Shown: positions 7,456-17,248, counted from the first letter of the stretch. The stretch is DNA of 41,881 bases from an uncultured Anaerolineae bacterium (GCA_937943625.1 CALEAD010000049.1:1-41881); one strand, 5' to 3'. Made by a program: numbers and translations. Notes: a model not told the origin generated them from the letters alone.

Positions 7456-9092
7456 ACAACTTACTCAATATCAAAACACCGGCAGAAGGGGAGGCTTCCG
7501 CTTTTAAGAGTGACTACGGCCTGGACAACCATGGCTTGCTTAACTTGCGCCAGGTTTACTGGAACCTGCCCACGGAAAGTCTCTATGAAGAGATCGTCTT
7601 TCGTGGGGAAGGGCGCACCGTGAAGATGGGGCCAGTGGTGGTGAACTCTGGCAAGCACACGGCACGCGCGGCGCAAGATAAGTTCGTGGTGCGCGAGCCG
7701 GAGAGCGAAGATCATATCTGGTGGGGTGAGTACAACCGCCCCATCAGTCCAGAGCAGTTTAATGAGATATACCACCGCTTGCAGGGTTTTTTGCAAGGGC
7801 GAGACCTGTTTGTGCAAGATTGCTACGCTGGTGCCGACCCGGAATACCGATTATCGGTGCGTATTATCACCGAATATGCCTGGCACAGCCATTTTGCTCG
7901 CAACATGTTCATCTTGCCACACAATCGCGAAGAATATCGCCAGCATGTGCCAGACTTCACGGTCATTGCCGTGCCTTCCTTTCAGGCATTTGGCGCCATA
8001 GATGGTACACGCACCAGCACCTTTATCATCCTTAACTTTGCCCAACGGTTGGCCATCATTGGCGATTCAGCCTATGCAGGCGAAATCAAGAAAGCGATTT
8101 TTACGGTTATGAACTACCTGATGCCGCTGGAAGGGGTGCTGAGTATGCACTGCTCGGCTAATCAGGGAGATGATGGCACGGTGGGGCTGTTTTTTGGTCT
8201 TTCGGGCACGGGGAAGACGACGCTTTCGGCTGACCCAAATCGCAAGCTGATTGGCGACGATGAGCATGGCTGGAGTGACGATGGCGTATTTAACTTTGAA
8301 GGGGGCTGTTATGCCAAGGTGATTCGCCTTTCGCCAACGGCCGAACCGCAAATTTACGCCTGTACCCGCCGTTTTGGCACTATTTTGGAAAATGTGGTGT
8401 ACGACCCGGTGACGCGCCTGATTGACCTGGACGACAACCGCATTACGGAAAACACGCGCGCCTCTTACCCGCTGGATTACATTGATAATGCGCTGCTGGA
8501 AAAGCGCGGTGGCCATCCCAGGCACATCATCTTTCTCACTTGTGACGCGCAAGGGGTGCTGCCCCCCATTGCGCGGCTGACGTCGGAGCAGGCGATGTAC
8601 CACTTTATTTCTGGCTACACCTCTAAGGTGGGGGGCACAGAAGTGGGGCTGGGTGAGGAGCCGCAGATTACCTTTAGCGCCTGCTTTGGTGCGCCTTTTA
8701 TGGTGCATCACCCGATGGTCTATGCGGACCTGCTGCGGCGCAAGATGGAGCGGTATGGCGTGACCTGCTGGCTGCTGAACACGGGCTGGGTAGGTGGCGC
8801 CTATGGCGTAGGCAAGCGCATCAGTATCAAGTATACGCGTGCCTTGCTGAATGCGGCGCTGAATAATGCGCTGAATGAGGTGTCGTACTACACCGATCCC
8901 ATTTTTGGCTTTGCTATCCCGCAGAGCTGTCCGGGTGTGCCGGAAGAGGTGCTTTATCCGGCGCGCGCCTGGGCGAGCGAAGCGGATTATATGCACCGGT
9001 ATCGCAGCCTGGCGGCGCGCTTTGACGGGAACTTTAAGAAGTTTGCCCCAGCCTGCCCGCCGGAGGTGCGCGCAGCCGGGCCGAAGTTGTAA
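7452..9092 (+). CDS. pckA: Phosphoenolpyruvate carboxykinase (ATP)
   Basis: This 546-residue enzyme converts oxaloacetate and ATP to PEP, CO2 and ADP, the entry step to gluconeogenesis. The kinase-1a P-loop FFGLSGTGKTTLSADP lies near residues 245-258, followed by LIGDDEHGW, the metal-binding segment, and by FEGGCYAK. GTRTSTFIILNF and the C-terminal TGWVGGAYGVGKRISI are family signatures. Length is normal. The ATG at 7452 overlaps the aminotransferase stop (ATGA); a TTG two codons upstream is less likely. The gene holds no ACGGCCGT palindrome, unlike most genes nearby. Confidence 0.96.
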   Translation: MNNLLNIKTPAEGEASAFKSDYGLDNHGLLNLRQVYWNLPTESLYEEIVFRGEGRTVKMGPVVVNSGKHTARAAQDKFVVREPESEDHIWWGEYNRPISPEQFNEIYHRLQGFLQGRDLFVQDCYAGADPEYRLSVRIITEYAWHSHFARNMFILPHNREEYRQHVPDFTVIAVPSFQAFGAIDGTRTSTFIILNFAQRLAIIGDSAYAGEIKKAIFTVMNYLMPLEGVLSMHCSANQGDDGTVGLFFGLSGTGKTTLSADPNRKLIGDDEHGWSDDGVFNFEGGCYAKVIRLSPTAEPQIYACTRRFGTILENVVYDPVTRLIDLDDNRITENTRASYPLDYIDNALLEKRGGHPRHIIFLTCDAQGVLPPIARLTSEQAMYHFISGYTSKVGGTEVGLGEEPQITFSACFGAPFMVHHPMVYADLLRRKMERYGVTCWLLNTGWVGGAYGVGKRISIKYTRALLNAALNNALNEVSYYTDPIFGFAIPQSCPGVPEEVLYPARAWASEADYMHRYRSLAARFDGNFKKFAPACPPEVRAAGPKL

Positions 9093-9148
9093 TTGCAGGG
9101 GGCGTGGTTCAAATTATCTGGATAGATTTGACCGCAAACCGCAGACGG

Positions 9149-9181
9149 CTGAGCGCCTGGCTTCTTTTGCCGTGCGCTCAG
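9149..9181. terminator. Possible bidirectional terminator between convergent genes
   Basis: CTGAGCGC (9149-9156) pairs with GCGCTCAG (9174-9181) across a 17-nt T-rich loop, between the convergent pckA and BTAD regulator genes. There is no clean T-run on either side. The flank at 9129-9150 read on the minus strand is a CGGTC/GCCGTC unit of the leader-repeat type. Confidence 0.35.
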
Positions 9182-9193
9182 CAGGTGTGCCCA

Positions 9194-12100
9194 TCACCTG
9201 GTTACTTCGTCACTTTGGCTACGGCTGAGCAGGAGTTGGGTTGCGGCTTCTAGCGTAAGCACAGGGAGTGGGCAGGAGGAAACGGACAGGCGACTGAGTA
9301 TTTGCGTGACCTCGGTGCGTGTTTGTTGTTCGGCGGCCGGGTGCTGGTGCACGAAGTGGAGCAGGCACACGGCCGTTTCCCTTTCCCCTTTTGCCGCCAG
9401 GAGCGCTGCCCAGCCGGTGATGGCGCGCAGCGCAATGGCCACCATATCCTCTGCCTGGGTCAATACATCGCGGAAACAGCGCGCTGCCAGCGCCAGATCG
9501 CCCTGCGCCAGCGCCACGCGCCCGAGGCCGTTGCGCGTAAACAGCCACCCCCACCGATCTTGTACCGCTTCGCGGATTGCCTGACTTTCTTGCAACCAGT
9601 GTGTGGCTGCGGCGTAGTCGCCACGCTGATAATGGAGATAACCGAGGTGATAATAGGACCAGCCCACGCTGCGCCGGTCATTCCGCTCCTGACGAATGGC
9701 CAGCGCCTCGTGGTAAAGCGCCTCTGCCTGTGCGTACTCTCTATGCACTTCGGCGATCAGCCCCAGGTTGGTTAGCGCATTGGCGATCCCCTGCGCGTCT
9801 TGAATGGCGCGACAAATGGCTAGGTTTTCTTCCTGTAACGCTTTAGACTCGGCATAGTTTCCCTGGCGAAAGGCAATGACCCCCAGGTTATTTAGCCCCA
9901 TGGCCAGGCCCCACTGTTCGCCAATTTCGCGGCGGATTTGCACGCTTTGCTCATAGTAGCGGCGGGCGGCGGCATAGTCGCCGCACACGTCGGCAATGAT
10001 GCCCAGGTTGTTAAGCACGGGGGGGATGCGACCACGATCATCGAGCCGTTTTTTGATGGCCAGGCTTTGGTGCAGGTATTGGCGTGCTTCGTCATACTTT
10101 CCCTGGCGGTAGGCGATCAGGCCGAGGCTGTTCAGGACATCGCTGACACCGCGTTCGTCGCCTAGCTGACGGCGCAAATGGAGGCTTTCTGCGCTGTATT
10201 GGTACGCCTGCTGATAGGCGCTTTCGCGCCAGGCGACGTTGCCCAGACCTGCCAGGGCAGCGGCCGTTTCCCACTGGTCGGCATGAGCACGGCAGATGAG
10301 GAGTGCTTGCTCGTGATATTGGCGTGCGCGGGGCATATCTCCTTGCAGACGGGCAATGTCGCCCAGGGAGTTGAGAACGGTCGTGCGGTCAGGCAGGTCG
10401 GCCAGCAGGGTCAATGATTGTTGCAGGGTGGGTTCGGCCAGGTCGTAGCGGCTGAGGCGGGCGGTAAAGTGCCCTTTTTGTGCCAGTAACAGGCCGACCA
10501 GAAGTGTGTTGCCGGTAGCCTGGGCGACGGGGATCGCCTGTTCGATTAGGAAGAGGCCGGCCTGGAAGTCTCCTTGTAGATCGTAGAAGTGGCTCAGCCC
10601 TGCCTGGGCAAGGGCAATCAGGTCATCACGGCCGTTTTGTGCTGCCCACTGCCAGGCAAAACGCACGTTGTCTCGGTCTCGGCGGATGGTGTTGAGGGCG
10701 TCGAGCTGGGCGGTGCTTTTTAGCCGTACCCCCTGCTCTTGCATGAATTGATTGTAGAAGCGCGCATAACGGCCGTGCACGGCCGTTTCTTCCATTTCTG
10801 CCAGGCGCGCGGCGGCAAACTGGCGCAACAGCTCGTGAACCTGATAACGGCCGTTGCGCAACTGCAAGATAGATTTATCCACCAGCGCCAGCAAATCATG
10901 AGGGTGGGGGGCGGCCACCGACCGTATTGCCTCCGCGGTGCAGCCCCCGCGAAAAAGGGAAAAATGGAGCAGCGTTTGTTGTTCGCCGACGGTCAATTGT
11001 TGCCAGCTACTTTCAAAGACGGCGCGCAGGCTATCATGACGGTGTAATGCAGGCGCCTGCCGCGCCAGGAAGCTCTGGTTGCGCTGAATTTCTGCCAGAA
11101 TTTCTGCGGGCGTGTGTGCATTGAGCAGGGCTGCCGCCAACTCAATTCCCAGCGGCAGGCCCTCTACCAGGGCGCAGATTTGGCTGATGGTTTCCAGCTC
11201 AGAGAGAGGCAGGCTGATGGGCGCGCGTTGCTGAAAAAGGTCAATGGCGCTGCCATATGGTTCGCCGGCAACGGCCGTTGTAGGCAGGCCACTCACCTCC
11301 AGCACTGTTTCCACCTGAAAATTAAACCGTTCACGAGAAGTGGCCAACAATTTTATCGCTGGCGCCTGTTGTAGCAGCAAACCGAGAAGCTCTGTGGCCG
11401 GGGTCATCCCAGGCGCGAGCAACGTTTCACACCCATCCAGCAGCAACAGCAGCGATTTTGGGCGCAAAAAGTTGACAATTTGTGACGCAGCCGAAACTGG
11501 CCCAACCAGGTTTATTTTAAGCACCGTTGCCAATGTGCTGAAGAAAGCAGTAGGGGAATCTACCTCTTCCAGGGGCAAAAAATAGACGCCGTGCAGAAAG
11601 TCGAGCGCGTACTCAGCCGCTGCTTGCAGCGCCAGGCGAGATTTGCCAATGCCACCTGGGCCAACGAGCGTGAGCAGGCGGCTGGTGGGGTTGGCCAGCC
11701 AGAGCGCGATTTTGCCCAGTTCCGCACTACGCCCGATTAAGGGCGTGTCGTATTGCGGCAGTTCCGGCAAAAACGCGCTGGCGGTGCGAATACGTTCGAC
11801 CAACTCGCGCGTTTCTTCTGCAGGGGTCAGGTAGAGCGTGGTTTGCAGGTGGCGGCAATAGCTGTCGTAATGAGCCAGTGCGACGCTGTGCTGGCCGCTA
11901 TGCGCCAGCATGAGGAGCAGCCAGCGATGATTGGCTTCGTTGATGTCGTCCAGGGCCAGCAATTGGCGCGCGTAGATGACGCCGGCCTGGTAGTGGCGCT
12001 GGCGGTAGCTGTAATTGAGCAAAGCGTGCAGGGCGCTGCTGGCGTATTGGCGCAACCGCTCCCGCTCCAGGGCAGCCCAGGCGGTAAATTCAGGGGCATC

Positions 12101-12529
12101 GGGCAGGCGCAGCTCCTGGAGAAAATCCCCGCGATAGAGGCCAACGGCCGTTTCCAGCCTGGCTACCTCGTCACCTTCTGGGGAGGGGGAGATGTGCTGC
12201 ACTTGTTGGCGGAAAACGGCCGTGTCTAGCCAACAATCTTCCGCCAGGGGAAAGGTCACACTTTGGCGGCTAATAAGCAGGTGATTGGGCAGTAAACTGC
12301 GCAGGCCAGATAGCAGCTTGCGCAAATTGGCGAACGCCTGCTCAGGAGCACTGTCGTACCAGAACATGGTGGCCAGACTTTCCCGCGCCACCGGTCGCCC
12401 CTGGCTAATCAGGTAAGCCAGCAGCGCCTCGGCGCGGCGTGATGGCCAGCCGGTAATGAGTTGCCCCGCCTGCCAGATGGCAAACTGGCCGAAAAGTTGA
12501 ATTTTCAGTGGTACGCCATGCCTACCCAT
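9194..12529 (-). CDS. BTAD-family regulator with NB-ARC-type ATPase and TPR repeats
   Basis: This is a protein of about 1111 residues with the layout of SARP/AfsR-like and MalT-like regulators. It has an N-terminal winged-helix DNA-binding domain (LKIQLFGQFAIW to about residue 95), a BTAD helical domain to about 250, and a STAND ATPase with Walker A VGPGGIGKS near residue 290 and Walker B LLLLLDGCE. A long TPR array follows from about 620 to 1070, in units of about 40 residues such as LGDIARLQGDMPRARQYHEQ. It probably activates transcription on sensing a ligand or partner through the TPRs. The start is uncertain: TTG at 12538 or ATG at 12529; both overlap the upstream gene's stop, so translation is probably coupled. 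Targets are unknown. Confidence 0.88.
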   Translation of the reverse strand: MGRHGVPLKIQLFGQFAIWQAGQLITGWPSRRAEALLAYLISQGRPVARESLATMFWYDSAPEQAFANLRKLLSGLRSLLPNHLLISRQSVTFPLAEDCWLDTAVFRQQVQHISPSPEGDEVARLETAVGLYRGDFLQELRLPDAPEFTAWAALERERLRQYASSALHALLNYSYRQRHYQAGVIYARQLLALDDINEANHRWLLLMLAHSGQHSVALAHYDSYCRHLQTTLYLTPAEETRELVERIRTASAFLPELPQYDTPLIGRSAELGKIALWLANPTSRLLTLVGPGGIGKSRLALQAAAEYALDFLHGVYFLPLEEVDSPTAFFSTLATVLKINLVGPVSAASQIVNFLRPKSLLLLLDGCETLLAPGMTPATELLGLLLQQAPAIKLLATSRERFNFQVETVLEVSGLPTTAVAGEPYGSAIDLFQQRAPISLPLSELETISQICALVEGLPLGIELAAALLNAHTPAEILAEIQRNQSFLARQAPALHRHDSLRAVFESSWQQLTVGEQQTLLHFSLFRGGCTAEAIRSVAAPHPHDLLALVDKSILQLRNGRYQVHELLRQFAAARLAEMEETAVHGRYARFYNQFMQEQGVRLKSTAQLDALNTIRRDRDNVRFAWQWAAQNGRDDLIALAQAGLSHFYDLQGDFQAGLFLIEQAIPVAQATGNTLLVGLLLAQKGHFTARLSRYDLAEPTLQQSLTLLADLPDRTTVLNSLGDIARLQGDMPRARQYHEQALLICRAHADQWETAAALAGLGNVAWRESAYQQAYQYSAESLHLRRQLGDERGVSDVLNSLGLIAYRQGKYDEARQYLHQSLAIKKRLDDRGRIPPVLNNLGIIADVCGDYAAARRYYEQSVQIRREIGEQWGLAMGLNNLGVIAFRQGNYAESKALQEENLAICRAIQDAQGIANALTNLGLIAEVHREYAQAEALYHEALAIRQERNDRRSVGWSYYHLGYLHYQRGDYAAATHWLQESQAIREAVQDRWGWLFTRNGLGRVALAQGDLALAARCFRDVLTQAEDMVAIALRAITGWAALLAAKGERETAVCLLHFVHQHPAAEQQTRTEVTQILSRLSVSSCPLPVLTLEAATQLLLSRSQSDEVTR

Positions 12530-14231
12530 TTGCCGCAAGTATACAAAATTTCAGCCAGTCCGGTAGCTGGGCATCCTGGCTGCGTAGCAACTGTTTTGCT
12601 GTCAGCGCCGTGCGGAGCATGGCGGGAATAGGCCGCTCGTGTTGCGCCAGATCGCGCAGCGCGGCCTGTTCATTTGCCGGCAGCAAGTCCCAGGTATATT
12701 GAAAGAGAGCCGTGAGGCTGAGGTGCCGTGCGGGCAGGTCGCGCGCACGACTGGTCAGCATGTCGGGGTTGTGCGGCAACTGACGCGCTATCTCATCCAA
12801 AGGAAAGGCGCGCAGGGCAGCGGTCGTCAGCGTGAGCAGCAGCGGCAGCCCATCACAGAACTGGTAAATGGCGCCCAGGGCGTTGCGCACAATGGCGGGT
12901 TGCAGGTCTGGATAGGCAACTGTGGCCTGTTGCTGCAGCCAGGTAAAAATGGTGGCTTCCTTTTCATCTTCATCTTTGCTAACCGGCGTTACTCCCTGTA
13001 GCGGCAGCAGCCACTCCCCCCGTAGCCGTAGCGGCTGCCAGCCCGTATTCAGCCAGCAAATGTGGGGTGCAACCTGCCGCGCGCGGGTTAAAAAGGCGGT
13101 AACTACTGCCGCGTCTAGCTCTACATTTTCCAACAGGAGTAGCATTTCCCGCTGGCGCAGAAAGTCAAGCAGTTCGCTTTCATGGCGCAGGTCGGGGTTC
13201 AGGGCTGCGATCACGGTTTGCACCAGCCAGAGACGGCCGTTGACGGCCGTATCGCGTGGCATTCCATCTAGCGCTACACGATAAATGCCATGGCGAAAGT
13301 CGCTGCTGCGGTGGGCCGTGGCGTGTAACGCCAGCAGGCTTTTGCCGGCGCCGGGCAGTCCGGTCACGGTCAGGCAACGGCCGTAAGGGGCGTCGAGCTG
13401 CTGATTGAGTGTTGCCAGTTCGCGTGCGCGGTCAAGCAGTGGTGGCAAGGTGGGGGGAAAGTGGTGCGGTCGCGCAGGCGCGTGGCGAATGCGCTCTGCC
13501 AGATGGCGCGTTTCTGGCGTCGGGGGCAGGTTCAGTTCATCTTGTAACAGGCTGGCGCATGCCTGATATTGCGCCAGCGCCAGATTGCGCTGCCCACGCC
13601 AGGCGTAAAGGCGCATCAACAGGCGATGTCCCTCTTCGCTCAGCGGCTCCAGCGCCAGCCATTGTTGCAAATATGGCAGCGCACGGTCCGTGTGCCCCTG
13701 GTATACAGCCTGGCTTGTCAGCCATTGCAGGGCATGCATCATGCGCAGCCGCAGCCTTTCTCGCTCCAGCGAAGCCCATTCATCAAAAGCCAGGCTGTCG
13801 CGCAAGTAAAACCCGGCGAGAAAGTCACCGCGGTAAAGGGCAACAGCCGTTGCCAGCCGCGCCACAAAGGGGTCTGTATCAGGCGTTAGCGGATCACCTT
13901 CTTCCAGGGCGGTGCTAAGCTGGCGAAAGGTGACCACGTCTATTTCGTGGGGCGCATCCTGATTAAAGCAAACCACGTCGCGCTCGATGCGCAAATAATC
14001 CCCCACTACTTGTCGCAGTTCCGAGAGCAGTTTACGCAAATTGGCCAGCGCCTGCGCCTCGATGCTGCCATCCCAAAAAACAGCCGCCAACGCTTCGCGT
14101 GTAAACGGCCGTTGCTGACAGGCCAGATAAGCCAACAGCGCTTCAGCCTTGCGCGTCTTCAAGCCGCTTAAAGGCTGTCCGCCCAGGGTGAGGGTCATGC
14201 CGCCCAGTAATTCGATGTGCAACGGAGTCAT
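12522..14231 (-). CDS. BTAD-family regulator with ATPase domain, no TPR region
   Basis: This 569-residue protein is a tandem paralogue of the downstream regulator: winged-helix domain (MTPLHIELLGGMTLTLGG, to about residue 95), BTAD to about 250, and a STAND ATPase with Walker A TGLPGAGKS near residue 295. It ends after the helical part of the ATPase region and lacks the TPR array, which its neighbour has. Walker B reads MLLLLENVE, where the usual Asp is replaced, so hydrolysis may be weakened. It overlaps the next gene by 8-17 bp, suggesting the two proteins are made together and may act as a pair. It is divergent from a small protein and two lipoproteins at 14.4-18.9 kb, which are possible targets. 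Confidence 0.85.
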   Translation of the reverse strand: MTPLHIELLGGMTLTLGGQPLSGLKTRKAEALLAYLACQQRPFTREALAAVFWDGSIEAQALANLRKLLSELRQVVGDYLRIERDVVCFNQDAPHEIDVVTFRQLSTALEEGDPLTPDTDPFVARLATAVALYRGDFLAGFYLRDSLAFDEWASLERERLRLRMMHALQWLTSQAVYQGHTDRALPYLQQWLALEPLSEEGHRLLMRLYAWRGQRNLALAQYQACASLLQDELNLPPTPETRHLAERIRHAPARPHHFPPTLPPLLDRARELATLNQQLDAPYGRCLTVTGLPGAGKSLLALHATAHRSSDFRHGIYRVALDGMPRDTAVNGRLWLVQTVIAALNPDLRHESELLDFLRQREMLLLLENVELDAAVVTAFLTRARQVAPHICWLNTGWQPLRLRGEWLLPLQGVTPVSKDEDEKEATIFTWLQQQATVAYPDLQPAIVRNALGAIYQFCDGLPLLLTLTTAALRAFPLDEIARQLPHNPDMLTSRARDLPARHLSLTALFQYTWDLLPANEQAALRDLAQHERPIPAMLRTALTAKQLLRSQDAQLPDWLKFCILAANG

Positions 14232-14405
14232 TCTCAGGGATCGATTTGGGATCGTTCTGTTCTTATACTGCGTGATAGTTAACCGCCGCAGCGTAAAAAA
14301 TTATCTGAGAAAGTCGGGAAACAAGCCAACAAACTAACCGATACGTTAACAGCAAATTGCGCCTTGTTGGCAAAATTTGTGCGCATAACCTTTTTGCAAA
14401 GACAC
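14232..14405. promoter_or_regulatory. Divergent intergenic region between regulators and lipoprotein genes
   Basis: This 174-bp gap is the only place for promoters of both divergent units. It is AT-richer than its flanks and carries GTTAAC at about 14279 and again at about 14345, each beside a CCG, which could be an operator pair. No clear -35/-10 pair with canonical spacing is visible. Confidence 0.3.
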
Positions 14406-14612
14406 ATGCCACCAACCTCTTCTCATCGCTACATTGCTGTTTTGGTGCGCCTTTGGCAAGAGGGGGAAGGTATCTGGCGGGGCACAGTTGAAAATGCGCA
14501 CTCAGGCGAAGTATATCCACTGGCCGATTTGCACCAGCTAGTGCGTTTTATCGAGGCTCAGACGGGGGAGCAACTATTGTTGCCGCCAAACGACGAGCCG
14601 AAAAAGGAGTAA
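14406..14612 (+). CDS. Small conserved-looking protein beside BTAD regulators
   Basis: This 68-residue protein contains YIAVLVRLWQEGEGIWRGTVENAHSGE and an F-I-x-x-Q tail. I recall similar short proteins (one-strand-rich 'VRLW...WRG...GE...F..L' pattern) next to BTAD regulators in Chloroflexota, but no function is known to me. The ATG at 14406 is chosen over a TTG at 14364 because the conserved part begins about eight residues later; neither has a strong Shine-Dalgarno. It is on the same strand as, and 59 bp ahead of, the first lipoprotein. Confidence 0.6.
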   Translation: MPPTSSHRYIAVLVRLWQEGEGIWRGTVENAHSGEVYPLADLHQLVRFIEAQTGEQLLLPPNDEPKKE

Positions 14613-14619
14613 GACAGTT

Positions 14620-14657
14620 ACCAAACCAACCCAACCAACTACCCAACCAACCAATTA
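14620..14657 (+). repeat. CCAA/CCAAC microsatellite
   Basis: The stretch is a degenerate tandem run of CCAACCAA and CCCAACC units ending just before the AAGGAG of the lipoprotein gene. The same type of tract, in coding form, gives NQPTQPTQPTS in the protein at 26841-28154. Confidence 0.6.
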
Positions 14658-14671
14658 ATAAGGAGAACCTC

Positions 14672-17248
14672 ATGCCTAAACAAACGCTATCTTTCCTATC
14701 TTTATTGCTTGTATTGCTGTTGCTGGTTGCCTGTGGTGGCAAAGAGGAAGAGGCGGCTGCGCCAACGGCCGTTGCCGACCCCACGGCGGGTTTCCGCGAA
14801 GTAAACAGCGATGCGATTGGCGTCTCCATTCGCTACCCAGGCGACTGGGTGACGCAAATTGGCGCAGAAGGAGACATCCAGCTTGCTTCTGACGCCGTTT
14901 TGTTAAGTGAGCAGGCAAGCGATTTCTTCAAGGGCGCCATCATGGCGATCACCAGCATTGATCATGAATTGCTGACCTTTCTCGATGACACGGTCAATGT
15001 GAGCGATCCGGTGAGCGTGCTGAACGTTCTGACGACGCTGGTTACCGAAGACGACAATGTGACCTTTACAAACACGCAGGCAGCGGCGGCAACCACAGTC
15101 GCAGGCAAGTCTGCTGCCAGCACGACCTTCAGCGTCACGGGACGTGATGGCAAGGGAACGGCTTATTTAACGGCCGTGCTCGACGGCCCGCGCACAGTTT
15201 TCATTTTTGCTGCCGCTGAAGAAAGCATCACCTCCTTTGCCGCCACGCACAGCGCCATGCTGAGCACCTTGCGCCTGGTCACTCCCACCGCCAGCGCCCC
15301 GGCCGCCGAAGCTGTTGCCGCCGCGCCTGCGCCCACCACGCCCCCCCAGCCGACCCCCACGCCACTTCCCCAGCCGACCCCCACCCCGGAGCCAACCCCG
15401 GAGCCAACCCCTGCGTTTAGCTATGTTTCCATTGACGTAGAGCCTGGCTTTTACGTTTACACCAGTGGCGATTTTATTCGCAATATGGCGCTGTATGATG
15501 GCAAAGTGTGGGTAGCCTCTTTGGGCGGCGTGCTGGCCTGGGACGCCAACAGCGGTGAAAGCCGCAAGTACACCACGCTAGACGGTCTGCCTCACATTGG
15601 CGTATATGGCATTACCGCCTGCCCTGTGCCGGAAATGACGCTGCTGGCCGGCACGGAAAATGGCCTAGCCGCTTATGACCCCGCCAGCGATAGCTGGTAT
15701 CTGGCCACACACGTGTTCCAGACAGAGCCGGTAACTGGTTTGTTTGGCGTCTCTGGCCAGGATGTGGGAGCAATTTTGTGTGATGCAGCAAATAACCGAC
15801 TGATCCTGGAGTATAAGGGTGTCACAATTGTGAATCTGGCAGATGGCAGCAAGCGCAATGTGCCAGGCAGCGAGCTTTCCTGGAGTGGTGTGCGCCGCCT
15901 GACGTTAGTGGGCAATCAGCTCTGGGTTAGCTCTGGCTATCGCGGCTATACCATTATTGATGACGCGGGTGTACGGCCGTTTAGCAAAAATGCCGGCACA
16001 TTTGCCGCCGACACTATCTATCATATTGCGGCTGCACCCAATGGCGACATCTGGATGGCCGCTTCTGAGGGGTTGCTGCAAGTGCGCAACAATCAGGTAG
16101 TCAACACCTTTAACCGTGACAACACGCCCAACTTCTCTACCCCCTACTATGTAGCCTTTGCCCCAGGTGGGGAAATGTGGGTGGGCATGTCTAGCCGTCT
16201 CTGCCAGTTTGACCCGGCCAGCCGCGAATGCAGACAAAACTTTACCGCCACCCAGGTGCCGGGCATGCCCTCTGGCGAGGTAAGTAACATTCTCTTTGAC
16301 ACCGCTGGCAACCTGTATTACCATGTCTTTGAGGGTGGGTGGGGCTATTACAATGGCGCGCAGTGGCAATTCTTCCGTGATAATGAGTTGCCCATCCACG
16401 CCGTGCAGACGCTGTTTGATGATGGCCAGGGCCACATCTGGATGCTGGGCGGCACGGCCTACACGTTGCGCACCGACCTGGAGATGAAGCAGGGTTGGGA
16501 GCGTATCCGCGATATGGGTGGCGATGATATAACCACTGATGCAAATGGCAACATCTGGCTGGCAACGGGACGCAACCTGTATCAGTTCGACGGCTTCCAG
16601 ATTACGCGCCGCCAGACGGCCGATGGGCTGCTGGATTCTTATGCGCGCACGGTTGCCGTAGGCAATGACGGCCGTGTTTGGGTCGGGCAAGAAAATGGCC
16701 TGAGCATCTGGAATGGGCAGCAATTTACCACGCTGACAACGGCGAACGACAACTGGCCAGAAGGGCGCATTTATGCCCTGTTGCTGGATGGCGACGTGGT
16801 ATGGGCTGGCACGGACAAGGGGCTGATTCGCTACGCCGATGGCCGTGCTGAGCTGGTGTTGCATAAAGATGTCGTTGGCCTGCCCAGCCCCTCCATTACA
16901 GCATTGGCCAAGTTGCCCGACGGCCGTTTGCTGGTGGGCACTGGCGGGGGGCTGGTTTACTACGACCACGCGCAGCGCAGCCTGAAAGCAGAAATGGAAG
17001 TGACGGCGGCCATCACCGACCTGGCCGTCAGCCCAGAAGGAGAAATCTTCGCTGCGTCTGCAGCTGACCTGGGTGGTGGCCTCTATATTCGCGATGACCT
17101 GGGCTGGCTGCACCTGACGACAGCCAACGGTCTACTCACCAACCGCCTGCGCACCTTGCTCCTGGATAGCGCCGGTACCCTTTGGGTCGGTGGCGGCTAC
17201 TGGGGCAGCGGTGGTGGCCTGATGCGCTTTGTGCCAGAACGGCCGTAA
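14672..17248 (+). CDS. Lipoprotein with beta-propeller sensor-type repeats
   Basis: This 858-residue protein has a lipoprotein signal (LLLLVAC, Cys21). A globular domain of about 190 residues follows (FREVNSDAIGVSIRYPGDW, PsbP/MOG1-like in look), then a Pro-Thr linker near 225-248 and, from about 255 to the end, many propeller-blade repeats such as VWVGQENGLSIWNG, VWAGTDKGLIRYADG and LWVGGGYWGSGGGLMRF. These match the ligand-binding sensor propellers of two-component hybrid proteins, but no kinase follows. It is probably anchored outside the membrane as a binding or scaffold protein. Start at ATG 14672 with AAGGAG upstream. The next gene, 17 bp away, shares the N-terminal domain type, so they likely form an operon. 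Confidence 0.82.
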   Translation: MPKQTLSFLSLLLVLLLLVACGGKEEEAAAPTAVADPTAGFREVNSDAIGVSIRYPGDWVTQIGAEGDIQLASDAVLLSEQASDFFKGAIMAITSIDHELLTFLDDTVNVSDPVSVLNVLTTLVTEDDNVTFTNTQAAAATTVAGKSAASTTFSVTGRDGKGTAYLTAVLDGPRTVFIFAAAEESITSFAATHSAMLSTLRLVTPTASAPAAEAVAAAPAPTTPPQPTPTPLPQPTPTPEPTPEPTPAFSYVSIDVEPGFYVYTSGDFIRNMALYDGKVWVASLGGVLAWDANSGESRKYTTLDGLPHIGVYGITACPVPEMTLLAGTENGLAAYDPASDSWYLATHVFQTEPVTGLFGVSGQDVGAILCDAANNRLILEYKGVTIVNLADGSKRNVPGSELSWSGVRRLTLVGNQLWVSSGYRGYTIIDDAGVRPFSKNAGTFAADTIYHIAAAPNGDIWMAASEGLLQVRNNQVVNTFNRDNTPNFSTPYYVAFAPGGEMWVGMSSRLCQFDPASRECRQNFTATQVPGMPSGEVSNILFDTAGNLYYHVFEGGWGYYNGAQWQFFRDNELPIHAVQTLFDDGQGHIWMLGGTAYTLRTDLEMKQGWERIRDMGGDDITTDANGNIWLATGRNLYQFDGFQITRRQTADGLLDSYARTVAVGNDGRVWVGQENGLSIWNGQQFTTLTTANDNWPEGRIYALLLDGDVVWAGTDKGLIRYADGRAELVLHKDVVGLPSPSITALAKLPDGRLLVGTGGGLVYYDHAQRSLKAEMEVTAAITDLAVSPEGEIFAASAADLGGGLYIRDDLGWLHLTTANGLLTNRLRTLLLDSAGTLWVGGGYWGSGGGLMRFVPERP

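Noticed and set aside
15905..17113. 402-residue minus-strand frame opposite the propeller lipoprotein
   Set aside because: The plus strand encodes a continuous set of propeller blades with a lipoprotein signal; the antisense frame has no recognisable domain.
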